In this document: positions 1 to 7,097 of the stretch, piece after piece
Layout: every line of letters begins with the position of its first letter
Numbering within the stretch: the first letter of the stretch is position 1
Source: Thermococcus sp. Bubb.Bath
GTDB taxonomy: Archaea > Methanobacteriota_B > Thermococci > Thermococcales > Thermococcaceae
Length of the DNA: 64,000 nucleotides
Direction of reading: 5' to 3'
Assembly (NCBI RefSeq): GCF_012027595.1
Contig: NZ_SNUR01000001.1
Span: 62,001-126,000 of the forward strand
Program-made: the position numbers and the translations under genes
The notes under the pieces: generated by a model
What the model saw: only the letters and a program-made list of their open reading frames with translations
Databases searched by the model: none
Told to the model about the DNA's origin: nothing

Positions 1-359
1 TCGACGGTTATGCCCTCTGTGAGCTGGCCCTTGATATCGTCCTCGACGCCGCTCTCTATCGGGACGTCGAAGGTCTCGTAGGTCTCCATGTCCATGAGCT
101 GGACGGTGTCAGGAGTCAGGGCTATGATCTGGCCGACGCGCTTGTCTATAATCGGAACCTCAACCTCGGCGCTGGTCGGTTTGACCATGCTCCTGACCTT
201 CTTGTCGAAGATTCCGACGGCCTCTATCCTCGCCTTGGCCGAACCGTGCTTTCCGGGCGAGGAAACGGTTATGTTTCCAATCCTGCAGGGCTCTCCGTCG
301 ATAATAATGTACCTTCCGGGTTTGAGCTTGCTGACCTGAACCTTTGTCTTGTCTCCCAT
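1..359 (-). CDS. eif5A: Translation factor aIF-5A (C-terminus cut off by window edge)
   Basis: Archaeal homologue of eIF5A, which promotes peptide bond formation on stalled ribosomes and carries the modified residue hypusine (deoxyhypusine in some archaea). About 119 codons are visible of a protein usually near 136 residues; the 3' end lies left of position 1. The N-terminal SH3-like domain has the modification loop [11 protein letters not shown], with the modified lysine at K37, followed by the start of the C-terminal OB-fold. The start ATG at 359 is preceded by AAGGAGGT at good spacing. A TATA-like AT-rich stretch lies near 400-419. Identity is near certain from the loop sequence. Confidence 0.95.
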   Translation of the reverse strand, partial: MGDKTKVQVSKLKPGRYIIIDGEPCRIGNITVSSPGKHGSAKARIEAVGIFDKKVRSMVKPTSAEVEVPIIDKRVGQIIALTPDTVQLMDMETYETFDVPIESGVEDDIKGQLTEGITV

Positions 360-427
360 CATTCATACCTCCTTAAAACGTTCTACGTTGAGTCTGAAAG
401 GCCATTTAAAAAATTTTTGAAGGAGGC

Positions 428-1906
428 TCATCTGCCCCGCCTGGCGCTCCCCATCAAGTATCCGTTGAAGAGCAGTGGGGTGAACATCAGCAGACTCAGG
501 AGTATTCCGAGCTCGATGTAAATTCCCCCAAGTTTGAACGTGTACACGAGGCCCAGTATGCCCACCAGGAGCGCCAAGAGAACTCCGATGGAGACCGCGC
601 TCTTGTTGACCGGTGAGACTCCGCGCAGGAGGGGAAGCCCCTCTATGGCGATTACGAGGGCCCCTACCGAGAGGGGGACGGTGAGGAGCATCGTCCTTAT
701 CCCACTGACCATCATTATTGAGCCTATCACCGCTATCGCCAGGCTCACGAAGGTCACGCTGCTTCCGCGCTTCATCTGAAGGACTTCGCTCGATATCTGC
801 GCCCCTATCTCAACGAGGACGACTAGGCTCGTGAAACCGGCCAGGAAGAGGGAACTCATGAGGAGGAAGATGATCGTGGTAGCTCCCGTTAGATTGCTCT
901 CCCTGAGTATCTTGGGGATTAGATAGAATGTTTCAATGGCTTTTATTGGGTTTCCTGTGCTTGAACTGGCGTAGGCCTCTACCTTGTGGAAATCCGTGAG
1001 GGTCTGGTTAATTCTGGTGAGGGTCTGGTTCAGCTCCCTAAACTTGGATTTGAACTCCTCCGAGTTGGGGTTTATATTAGAGAGGAACAGCTTGTGAAGC
1101 TCCTGATTGACCTTTTGGAACTGTGCCTGACTGTTCTCATAACTCTGGTACGCGGCCCCTATGGAGTACGCGGTAGTAAGGGCAGCGGCGAAGCTGAGGA
1201 ATATCTGCAGGATAACGACGACGGTGAGGAGCTTTTTCATATCGAGGTCGTCCGGTGAGAAGCTGCCGATGACATAGTAGACGCCGGTCCCAAGACCGAG
1301 ACTTACGAGAGTTGCCACCAGCATGAAAACAACGCCGCGGGCCGTCAAGCCGTGATGGAACGAGAAGATTGCGCTCCTATGGACATTAAGGTAGTGGAGT
1401 GCCGTTTGGCTCTTGACGAATCCGTAGACTTCGGAGCGCATGGCCAGTGTTGCCACGATGGCGAACAGTATGAACAGGACGGCAAGCGCCCCTATGAACT
1501 CAACGCTCCTTCCTTTTAGAACAACCAGTATTATAAGGATGAAGAGTATGACTGCCCAGATTATCGGCAGGAGTGCGCTGCTGGAAATGTTGAAAACCGG
1601 CAGAAGGGCCTTGGAGGAGTAGTAGAGGGTTATCCCCCCGCTCACGAGTAGGAACATGAGGAGAAGCAGCGTCACCGCAGGGCTTCGGGAGACCTTAACG
1701 AAAAACTCGTGGATAAGATACCTGCTCCTTTTGGTAGCTTCAAGCTCCCCGTATATCAGGAGCAAACCAGCCCCCAGGGCTATCAGCGACACTAGAAACC
1801 CCTTAAGACCGAAACTGAGGTAATACTTCGGCATCAAAAGGAAGTTCCAGATACCGAGGATATAGCCCGTTATTAGCAGGGCCATGAGGATTGACATCTT
1901 TCTCAT
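428..1906 (-). CDS. Divergent NSS (SNF)-family transporter-like membrane protein
   Basis: A 492-residue integral membrane protein with about twelve hydrophobic segments. The order and some motifs resemble sodium:neurotransmitter symporters. Segment 6 has SLGLGTGVYYVIGSF, like the NSS SLGLG.G...Y.SY motif, and segment 8 has FLAGFTSLVVLVE, like FLAGLTSAISLLE. The segment 1 GN.WRFP signature is not conserved (GIWNFLLMP here), so sodium and substrate sites may be altered. A loop of about 70 residues between segments 7 and 8 is Gln/Asn-rich, coiled-coil-like, and has NQT sequons. I chose ATG at 1906 over an upstream GTG (1915) because GGGGTGA lies just before it. The family link is inference from motifs; the substrate is unknown. 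Confidence 0.6.
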   Translation of the reverse strand: MRKMSILMALLITGYILGIWNFLLMPKYYLSFGLKGFLVSLIALGAGLLLIYGELEATKRSRYLIHEFFVKVSRSPAVTLLLLMFLLVSGGITLYYSSKALLPVFNISSSALLPIIWAVILFILIILVVLKGRSVEFIGALAVLFILFAIVATLAMRSEVYGFVKSQTALHYLNVHRSAIFSFHHGLTARGVVFMLVATLVSLGLGTGVYYVIGSFSPDDLDMKKLLTVVVILQIFLSFAAALTTAYSIGAAYQSYENSQAQFQKVNQELHKLFLSNINPNSEEFKSKFRELNQTLTRINQTLTDFHKVEAYASSSTGNPIKAIETFYLIPKILRESNLTGATTIIFLLMSSLFLAGFTSLVVLVEIGAQISSEVLQMKRGSSVTFVSLAIAVIGSIMMVSGIRTMLLTVPLSVGALVIAIEGLPLLRGVSPVNKSAVSIGVLLALLVGILGLVYTFKLGGIYIELGILLSLLMFTPLLFNGYLMGSARRGR

Positions 1907-2032
1907 TTCGGTCACCCCGTTATTGCATTATGTGATTAGAGGGTTCCAAAAATATAAAAGTGTTGCGGGATGGAGATTTATGGGGGAAGAACGAGAAGAA
2001 GGTCTCGTCGGGTCCTTGTGGTGGTGATATGT

Positions 2033-2680
2033 ATGAGGATCATCGGAGTCACGGACATCCACGGAAACATCAAGATGAGCCATAAGCTGTCGGAAGCTCT
2101 TCCAGCTCTCTCGCCGGACCTTCTGCTGGTGGCGGGCGATATAACTAACTTTGGAGGTGCCCGGACTGCGGAAAGGGTTCTTGAGCCTCTTCTCAACGTG
2201 GGGACATCCCTTATAGCGGTTTTTGGCAACTGCGATGGAAAAGACGTACCAAGTCTCCTGGAAGAACTTGGGGCAAGCGCCCACGATAAACGGGTTGAGG
2301 TGAGCGGTCTTGGGATAGTCGGCCTCGGCGGCTCCAATACAACGCCATTCAACACGATATGGGAGCTGAGCGAGGAGGATATAGGCTCGATTCTGGAGAG
2401 AAACTATCATCCCGGAGACCTCATCCTGAGCCATGCCCCACCCTACGGCACCAAAGCAGACAGGATCCACTCCGGCATCCACGTTGGAAGCAGGGCCCTC
2501 AGAAAGTTCATCGAGGAAAAGCAGCCACCGCTGGTTCTCACGGGCCACATCCACGAGGCGAGATCCGTTGATACGATCGGAGAAACGCTCGTTGTGAATC
2601 CTGGACCGCTGTTCAGGGGCTACTACGCAATAATAGAAGTTGAAAACGGTAGAGTAAGGGCAAAACTGGAGAAACTATAA
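2033..2680 (+). CDS. Calcineurin-like metallophosphoesterase (YfcE/MJ0936-type)
   Basis: A 215-residue cytoplasmic phosphodiesterase or phosphatase of the two-metal metallophosphoesterase fold. All metal-binding motifs are present: D8 and H10 in TDIHGN, GD at 35-36, GNCD at 65-68, H134 in SHAPPYG, and GHIH at 171-174. Small single-domain archaeal relatives hydrolyse model phosphodiesters or 2',3'-cyclic nucleotides; the physiological substrate cannot be told. The start is ATG 2033, eight bases after a GGTGGTGAT ribosome binding site; a longer frame from 1970 has an unlikely Arg-rich head. It is divergent from the transporter and abuts the aldolase gene tail to tail with no spacer. Confidence 0.85.
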   Translation: MRIIGVTDIHGNIKMSHKLSEALPALSPDLLLVAGDITNFGGARTAERVLEPLLNVGTSLIAVFGNCDGKDVPSLLEELGASAHDKRVEVSGLGIVGLGGSNTTPFNTIWELSEEDIGSILERNYHPGDLILSHAPPYGTKADRIHSGIHVGSRALRKFIEEKQPPLVLTGHIHEARSVDTIGETLVVNPGPLFRGYYAIIEVENGRVRAKLEKL

Positions 2681-3526
2681 TCAGATCAGCCCCTCTGCCT
2701 TTGCCGCCTCTTCAGGTTCTTCGTTGCGGTGGACAACCCTGAGAAGGGCCTTTATCATCGGCTCAGGGTTTTCGCGCTGGAAGATGTTCCTGCCGACGAC
2801 GGCACCTGAACCACCGGCTTCAACGACCTCGTAGACCACCTTGAGGAAGTCAAGGGGGTTCTCCGTCTTGGCTCCGCCGCTGAGGAGCACCGGGACACCT
2901 GCGGCGGCATCGACGACCTTGGCGAAGGTTTCCCCTGAGCCGGTCCAGTAGGTCTTTATCATGTCTGCACCTGTCTCAGCCGCTGCCCTGGCACCGTACA
3001 TAACAACCCTGTAGTCCTCTTTGCTGCCGTACTTCTCGTTGATGTACGGTCCGCGTGGATAGGCGAACTGGACGACCGGAAAGCCGAGGTCATGGGCGTA
3101 GCTCGCTATTTCTGCGAACTGGCGCATCATAACGTCTTCCTGCGGTGAACCCCAGTAGACTGTCGCTGCAATCGCATCGGCGCCGAGCTTTATAGCGTCC
3201 TCAACGTAGCCAAGCTGGCTCTGGAGGAGCTGGTCGTCTTTCGGCCTTAAGCTGGTCTTGCTCGTGAGCTTTATCATCAGCCCTCTGTCGGGCTTGACCT
3301 CGTCGCCGGCCATCCTGACGATGCCGGGGAGCATCATGACGCCGTCTATTCCTGCCCTCATGACCCTCCTTACAATAACCCGTGGGTTTACGTGCTCCCA
3401 GACGGGCTCGAAATCGGTCGGCCCGTGCTCGAAGCCGTGATCCATCGCGAATATCAAAGCTCTCCCGTCCCTGCGGAAGAACCTCCTAAGCCTCCTTCTA
3501 ACACCAACGCTCTGGTATGCATCCAT
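2681..3526 (-). CDS. fba: Archaeal class I fructose-1,6-bisphosphate aldolase (FbaB/DhnA family)
   Basis: A 281-residue glycolytic and gluconeogenic aldolase that interconverts fructose-1,6-bisphosphate with DHAP and glyceraldehyde-3-phosphate through a Schiff base. The catalytic lysine is K191 in MIKTYWTG. The phosphate-binding segments LLSGGAK and GAVVGRN are near the C-terminus, and [11 protein letters not shown] near residue 27 is typical of the family. The length equals that of Pyrococcus FBP aldolases. The paralogous ADH synthase of aromatic synthesis shares the fold, but the whole sequence fits aldolase better. ATG 3526 follows GGTGAT, which lies inside a Thermococcales glycolytic motif (separate entry). 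Confidence 0.9.
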   Translation of the reverse strand: MDAYQSVGVRRRLRRFFRRDGRALIFAMDHGFEHGPTDFEPVWEHVNPRVIVRRVMRAGIDGVMMLPGIVRMAGDEVKPDRGLMIKLTSKTSLRPKDDQLLQSQLGYVEDAIKLGADAIAATVYWGSPQEDVMMRQFAEIASYAHDLGFPVVQFAYPRGPYINEKYGSKEDYRVVMYGARAAAETGADMIKTYWTGSGETFAKVVDAAAGVPVLLSGGAKTENPLDFLKVVYEVVEAGGSGAVVGRNIFQRENPEPMIKALLRVVHRNEEPEEAAKAEGLI

Positions 3527-3529
3527 ACT

Positions 3530-3546
3530 AATCACCGAGAGTGATA
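3530..3546 (-). promoter_or_regulatory. Thermococcales glycolytic motif (TGM) at the fba start site
   Basis: On the minus strand the site reads TATCAC-TCTCG-GTGATT, matching the known TGM consensus TATCAC-N5-GTGATA at 11 of 12 fixed positions. A TATA-like CTTAAAT lies near 3558-3567 on the minus strand, which puts the motif at or just after the expected transcription start. In Thermococcales, TrmBL1/Tgr bound at this position represses glycolytic genes in the absence of sugar. The motif also contains the fba Shine-Dalgarno sequence. The regulator assignment rests on published knowledge of the motif. Confidence 0.75.
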
Positions 3547-3624
3547 TATTCTTTGAGGATTTAAGTTTTTCCTTTGACCGTTAACGATTTAAGAACGCCC
3601 TTCAACTCCCCCTAGGTGGAAGAA

Positions 3625-4279
3625 GTGAAGAGGATACTCCCCATTTTAGTCCTTTTGATGGTGATTCTGCTCACCCCTTACACAGCGGCGGAGCCATCCT
3701 GGAGCTGGACGTACAGCGACGCGTGCATGGTCTTCTCCCTTGCGATAAACGATGAAGGTTACACCGCGGCCGGATTCGGCTACGATGTTCTCCTTCTCTC
3801 CCCCAATGGGAGCAGGGTCTACAAGGTTCCCAGCAGGGGCTTCTCATACTCCATCGCGATAAGTGAGGACAACTACGTGGTGGCCGGAACCAAGGGCTTC
3901 TTCGTGCAGCTCTTCTCCCCCGAGGGAAAACCCATCTTCGAATACAAGACGGGAGACCAAGTCTGGGCAGTTGACATAAGCCCCGATGGGAAGACTTTTG
4001 TGGCCGGCAGCAACGACAGCTGGATCTACCTCTTCAAGCGGGGAACTGGTCTGATCTGGAAGAGGAACACCAGGGCCCCGATATGGGGCACGATCCTTAA
4101 CAACGGAACCATCTACTCTGGAAACGATGCGGGTATTGTTGGTGCTTATGATATTAATGGAAAGAGCCTCTGGAACCAGCGCCTCGGTGGAAGGGTCTGG
4201 AGGAATTTCGCTCTCAGGGAACCGCCTCGCGGCCCTCTTCTTCGTCCTGGGTGTAAGGGCCCTCAAACGGCTTTATTGA
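3625..4279 (+). pseudogene. Frameshifted secreted beta-propeller (WD40/PQQ-like) protein
   Basis: From GTG 3625 (after AGGTGG) the frame encodes a signal peptide (KRILPILVLLMVILLTPYTAA) and repeated propeller strands such as WAVDISPDGKTFVAGSNDSWIYLF. After GGRVW near 4201 the open frame turns into basic, proline-rich nonsense (ending 4284). The next frame continues as GISLSGNRLA and a hydrophobic tail LFFVLGVRALKRLY, stopping at 4279. A single extra A near 4200 explains the shift. Even when restored, about 218 residues is short for a full propeller, so an internal deletion is also likely. A sequencing error is the alternative for the +1 event. Confidence 0.6.
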
Positions 4280-4288
4280 GGTGAAAGA

Positions 4289-5005
4289 ATGAACGATGTC
4301 AAGGTTATAGGGAAGAAGATAATTCGGCTTGAAGAGGTAGACTCGACCAACCGGTACGCAAAGGATATAGCACCCGAAGCCCCGGAGGGGACCGTTGTAG
4401 TTGCCAGGCGGCAGAGTTCAGGACGTGGAAGGCTCGGAAGGCGCTGGGAGTCCCCTGAGGGAGGTCTGTGGCTGAGCGTTATCCTGAAGCCTGAAAAACC
4501 TGATCTGCGGCTGGTCTTCATCGGCGGACTTGCCGTGGTGGATACGCTGTTGGATTTTGGCCTCCAGGGGGGTATAAAGTGGCCCAACGACGTCTGGGTC
4601 AACGGGAAGAAAATATCGGGCGTTCTAACGGAGGGAAAAGGGAACGACTACGTCCTCCTGGGAATAGGTCTGAACGTCAACAACCCCCTCCCTCCGGAGC
4701 TCAGCGGAAGCGCCACCTCGATGATGCTGGAGATTGGAAGGGCCGTCACCCTTGAGCGCGTCCTGGATAAGCTCCTGTTCCACCTCGACGTCTGGTATAC
4801 GATTTACAGGGAGCGTCCAGACCTTCTCATGGCCCGCCTCAGGGAGAGGACTTTCATCCTCGGAAGAACCGTTAGGGTCACGGAGGGAGAAACAACAATG
4901 ATTGGAAGGGCCCTCGACGTCCTGGACGACGGGTCGCTCCTCCTTGAGGTCGGTGGCGAGCTGAAGCGCATCCTCTACGGGGACGTTTCCCTCCGGCCGG
5001 TTTGA
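4289..5005 (+). CDS. birA: Biotin--protein ligase
   Basis: A 238-residue ligase that makes biotinyl-5'-AMP and transfers biotin to the lysine of biotin carrier protein. GRGRLGR at 45-51 is the biotinyl-AMP loop. KWPNDVWVNGKKISGVL (97-113) holds the conserved catalytic lysine region. There is no N-terminal DNA-binding domain, as in Pyrococcus BPL, so it is an enzyme and not a repressor. The short C-terminal SH3-like domain ends at LRPV. The start follows GAGGTGAAAGA. It lies just after the broken propeller gene; no biotin target gene is in the window. Confidence 0.93.
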   Translation: MNDVKVIGKKIIRLEEVDSTNRYAKDIAPEAPEGTVVVARRQSSGRGRLGRRWESPEGGLWLSVILKPEKPDLRLVFIGGLAVVDTLLDFGLQGGIKWPNDVWVNGKKISGVLTEGKGNDYVLLGIGLNVNNPLPPELSGSATSMMLEIGRAVTLERVLDKLLFHLDVWYTIYRERPDLLMARLRERTFILGRTVRVTEGETTMIGRALDVLDDGSLLLEVGGELKRILYGDVSLRPV

Positions 5006-5057
5006 GAGACAAAAACTTATTCAACTTTTCTTTCCAAACAACATACTGGTGATCCAG

Positions 5058-5732
5058 GTGAACATGCTGATATTCGGACCCCCCGGTTCCGGGAAGAGCA
5101 CCCACTCCAGAACCATAGTGGAGCGCTACGGCCTTAAGTACATCTCTTCTGGGGACATAATCCGGGCCGAGATTGAAAAAGGTAGCTCCCTTGGCATCGA
5201 GATGGACTCATACCTGAAGAGGGGAGACCTGATCCCCGATACCATAGTCAACACCCTCATAATCTCGAAGCTCCGGCGCCAGAGGGAGAACTTCATCCTG
5301 GACGGCTACCCCAGAACTCCAGGGCAGGTGATAACCATTGAGAACTACCTCTTCGACCACGGCATCAGGCTCGACCTCGCCCTTGAGATTTTCATCGACG
5401 AAGAGACCAGCGTTGAGAGGATATCAGGCAGGAGGATATGCCCGAACTGTGGCGCGATTTATCATATTAAGTACAATCCTCCAAAGGTTCCGGGAATCTG
5501 CGACGTCTGCGGCTCAAAGCTCATTCAGAGGACCGACGACAGGGAGGAAGTCGTCAGGAAGCGTTATCACATCTATACCAGAAACATGGAGCCCATAATA
5601 AAGTTCTACCGCGCCAAGGGCATCTACGTCAGGGTTGACGGGGATGGGCTCATCCCGGAGGTCTGGAAGAGGATCCAGCCCCTCCTTGACTACATCCACG
5701 CCCGCGAGAAGAAGAGGAAGGAGCACGAGTGA
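5058..5732 (+). CDS. adk: Adenylate kinase, zinc-LID type
   Basis: A 224-residue kinase that equilibrates ATP + AMP with 2 ADP. The P-loop GPPGSGKST is at residues 7-15 and the NMP-binding segment LDGYPRT at 81-87. The LID carries four cysteines (C128, C131, C148, C151) that should bind structural zinc. I chose GTG 5058, giving MNMLIFGPP, with GGTGAT upstream; it matches the N-terminus of Pyrococcus homologues. GTG 5049 and ATG 5064 are alternatives. The last 15 residues are charged (REKKRKEHE). Downstream genes follow at 9 nt. Confidence 0.94.
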   Translation: MNMLIFGPPGSGKSTHSRTIVERYGLKYISSGDIIRAEIEKGSSLGIEMDSYLKRGDLIPDTIVNTLIISKLRRQRENFILDGYPRTPGQVITIENYLFDHGIRLDLALEIFIDEETSVERISGRRICPNCGAIYHIKYNPPKVPGICDVCGSKLIQRTDDREEVVRKRYHIYTRNMEPIIKFYRAKGIYVRVDGDGLIPEVWKRIQPLLDYIHAREKKRKEHE

Positions 5733-5741
5733 GGTGGTGGT

Positions 5742-6023
5742 ATGGCCGTTGCCGAACTCTGCCTCTTTCCCCTAGGGACGGAGAGCCCGAGCGTCGGGAA
5801 GTACCTTAAGCCCGTGGTAGAGGTGATAAAGGGGAGCGGCCTCAGATATCAGGTCTGCCCGATGGGCACCGTTGTTGAGGGTTCCGTGGAGGAGATACTC
5901 GACCTCGTCCGGCTCTGCCACGAGGCTATCCTCCAGGCGGGGGCCAAAAGGGTCGTCATAAGCCTTAAGATAGACGACAGGGTGGACAAACCCCTGACGA
6001 TCGAGGGAAAGGTGAGGGTCTGA
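5742..6023 (+). CDS. MTH1187/YkoF-family thiamine-binding protein (UPF0045)
   Basis: A 93-residue ferredoxin-like-fold protein of the family once called DUF77 or UPF0045. VAELCLFPLGTESPSVGKYLKPVVEVIKGSG and PMGTVVEG are the family hallmarks. Relatives bind thiamine or related pyrimidines and oligomerise as tetramers. It starts 9 nt after adk with GAGGTGGT as ribosome binding site, and its TGA is directly followed by the ATG of the methyltransferase, so the two are probably co-translated. Confidence 0.85.
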   Translation: MAVAELCLFPLGTESPSVGKYLKPVVEVIKGSGLRYQVCPMGTVVEGSVEEILDLVRLCHEAILQAGAKRVVISLKIDDRVDKPLTIEGKVRV

Positions 6024-6698
6024 ATGGCGGAATATTTCAACAAGATAGCGGGCCGCTATGACTCGTGGTATCTGACGAAAACCGGCCAGTACGTTGACAG
6101 AACGGAGAAGCGGCTCGTGTTCTCCATGCTCCGGACGAAGTCGGGAAAGACCCTCGACCTCGGCTGCGGCACAGGGAACTACACGCTTGAGCTGAAGAGA
6201 AGGGGCTTTGATGTCATTGGCCTGGACGCGAGCGAGGGGATGCTGGAGGCGGCCAGAAGGAAGGGATTGGAGTGCATTAAGGGCGATGCATACTCCCTTC
6301 CCTTCCCAGACGGAAGTTTTGACCTCGTCCTCAGCGTCACCATGTTCGAGTTCATCCACGAGCCGGAGAAGGTCGTGAAGGAAATCCACCGCGTTCTGAA
6401 GCCGGGAGGAGAGGTTCTGATAGGTACGATGAACGGGCGGAGTGCATGGTTCTTCTTCAAGAGGCTCAAGAGCCTTTTCGTCGAGACGGCCTACCGCTAC
6501 GCCCGCTTCTACACTCCCGCAGAGCTTGAGAGACTCCTCAGGGATGTTGGATTCCGGGAGGTCGAGAGCGCCGGCGTCATATTCTTCCCCTCATTCTGGC
6601 CGTTTACGGGGATTGCGGAGAGGGTGGATGAAAAGTGCTCCACGAGGTGTAAGGACCTGGCCGCGTTTGTGGCCGTCAGAGGGGTTAAAGTTGGGTGA
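6024..6698 (+). CDS. Class I SAM-dependent methyltransferase (UbiE/Methyltransf_11 type)
   Basis: A 224-residue Rossmann-fold methyltransferase. Motif I is LDLGCGTGNYTLEL (44-57), the acidic residue after beta-2 lies in GLDAS, motif II is FDLVLSV, and motif III is VLKPGGEVLIG. The substrate is unknown. Its ATG touches the stop of the thiamine-binding gene, and its own stop overlaps the TTG start of the ParB-like gene, so the three form a tight transcription unit. Nothing links it to a specific pathway. Confidence 0.85.
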   Translation: MAEYFNKIAGRYDSWYLTKTGQYVDRTEKRLVFSMLRTKSGKTLDLGCGTGNYTLELKRRGFDVIGLDASEGMLEAARRKGLECIKGDAYSLPFPDGSFDLVLSVTMFEFIHEPEKVVKEIHRVLKPGGEVLIGTMNGRSAWFFFKRLKSLFVETAYRYARFYTPAELERLLRDVGFREVESAGVIFFPSFWPFTGIAERVDEKCSTRCKDLAAFVAVRGVKVG

Positions 6699-7095
6699 GA
6701 TAAGGCTCGTTACCAGGGAGGAGTCCTTCAAACGGGCCAGGAGGATTGCGGAGGAGTATGGGTCTATTTACGGCAGAGAGTTCAGATCGAAAAGCGTTTT
6801 TTACCCATCGATCTCATCGTGCCTACAAAGAGGGAGCTGAGTGAGAACAAGCTCCTCGTCGTCCTCCAGGAGATAAAGCACGGCTACGACGCTCCGGTGA
6901 TCGTTATCCCGTATATGGGGAGGTACTACATCCTCGACGGCCACCACAGAGCCTTCGCCCTCTGGAAGCTCGGGTTCGGCGAGGTTGAGGCGTTGATAAT
7001 CAAAAACGGCGAGGACTTCACTCCGGGGGTCATCAAAACCGTCGAAAAAAAGCAGTATCAAAAGTCTAAAAGATGTAAAAATAGTGAAGGGATAA
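6691..7095 (+). pseudogene. ParB-like (ParB/Srx fold) protein with two compensating frameshifts
   Basis: From TTG 6691 (after GAGGGG, overlapping the previous stop) the frame reads LGEIRLVTREESFKRARRIA up to FYP near 6804. It then leaves frame at a T6/CCC run. The next frame continues PIDLIVPTKRELSENKLL and IPYMGRYYILDGHHRAFALWKLG, the ParB-type DGHHR core. At the A7 run near 7048 the original frame returns as SIKSLKDVKIVKG and stops at 7095. The net length of 405 nt is a multiple of three: one base missing, then one extra. The restored product is 134 residues. This is either a paired -1/+1 real event or two homopolymer base-calling errors. Confidence 0.7.
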
Positions 7096-7097
7096 CC

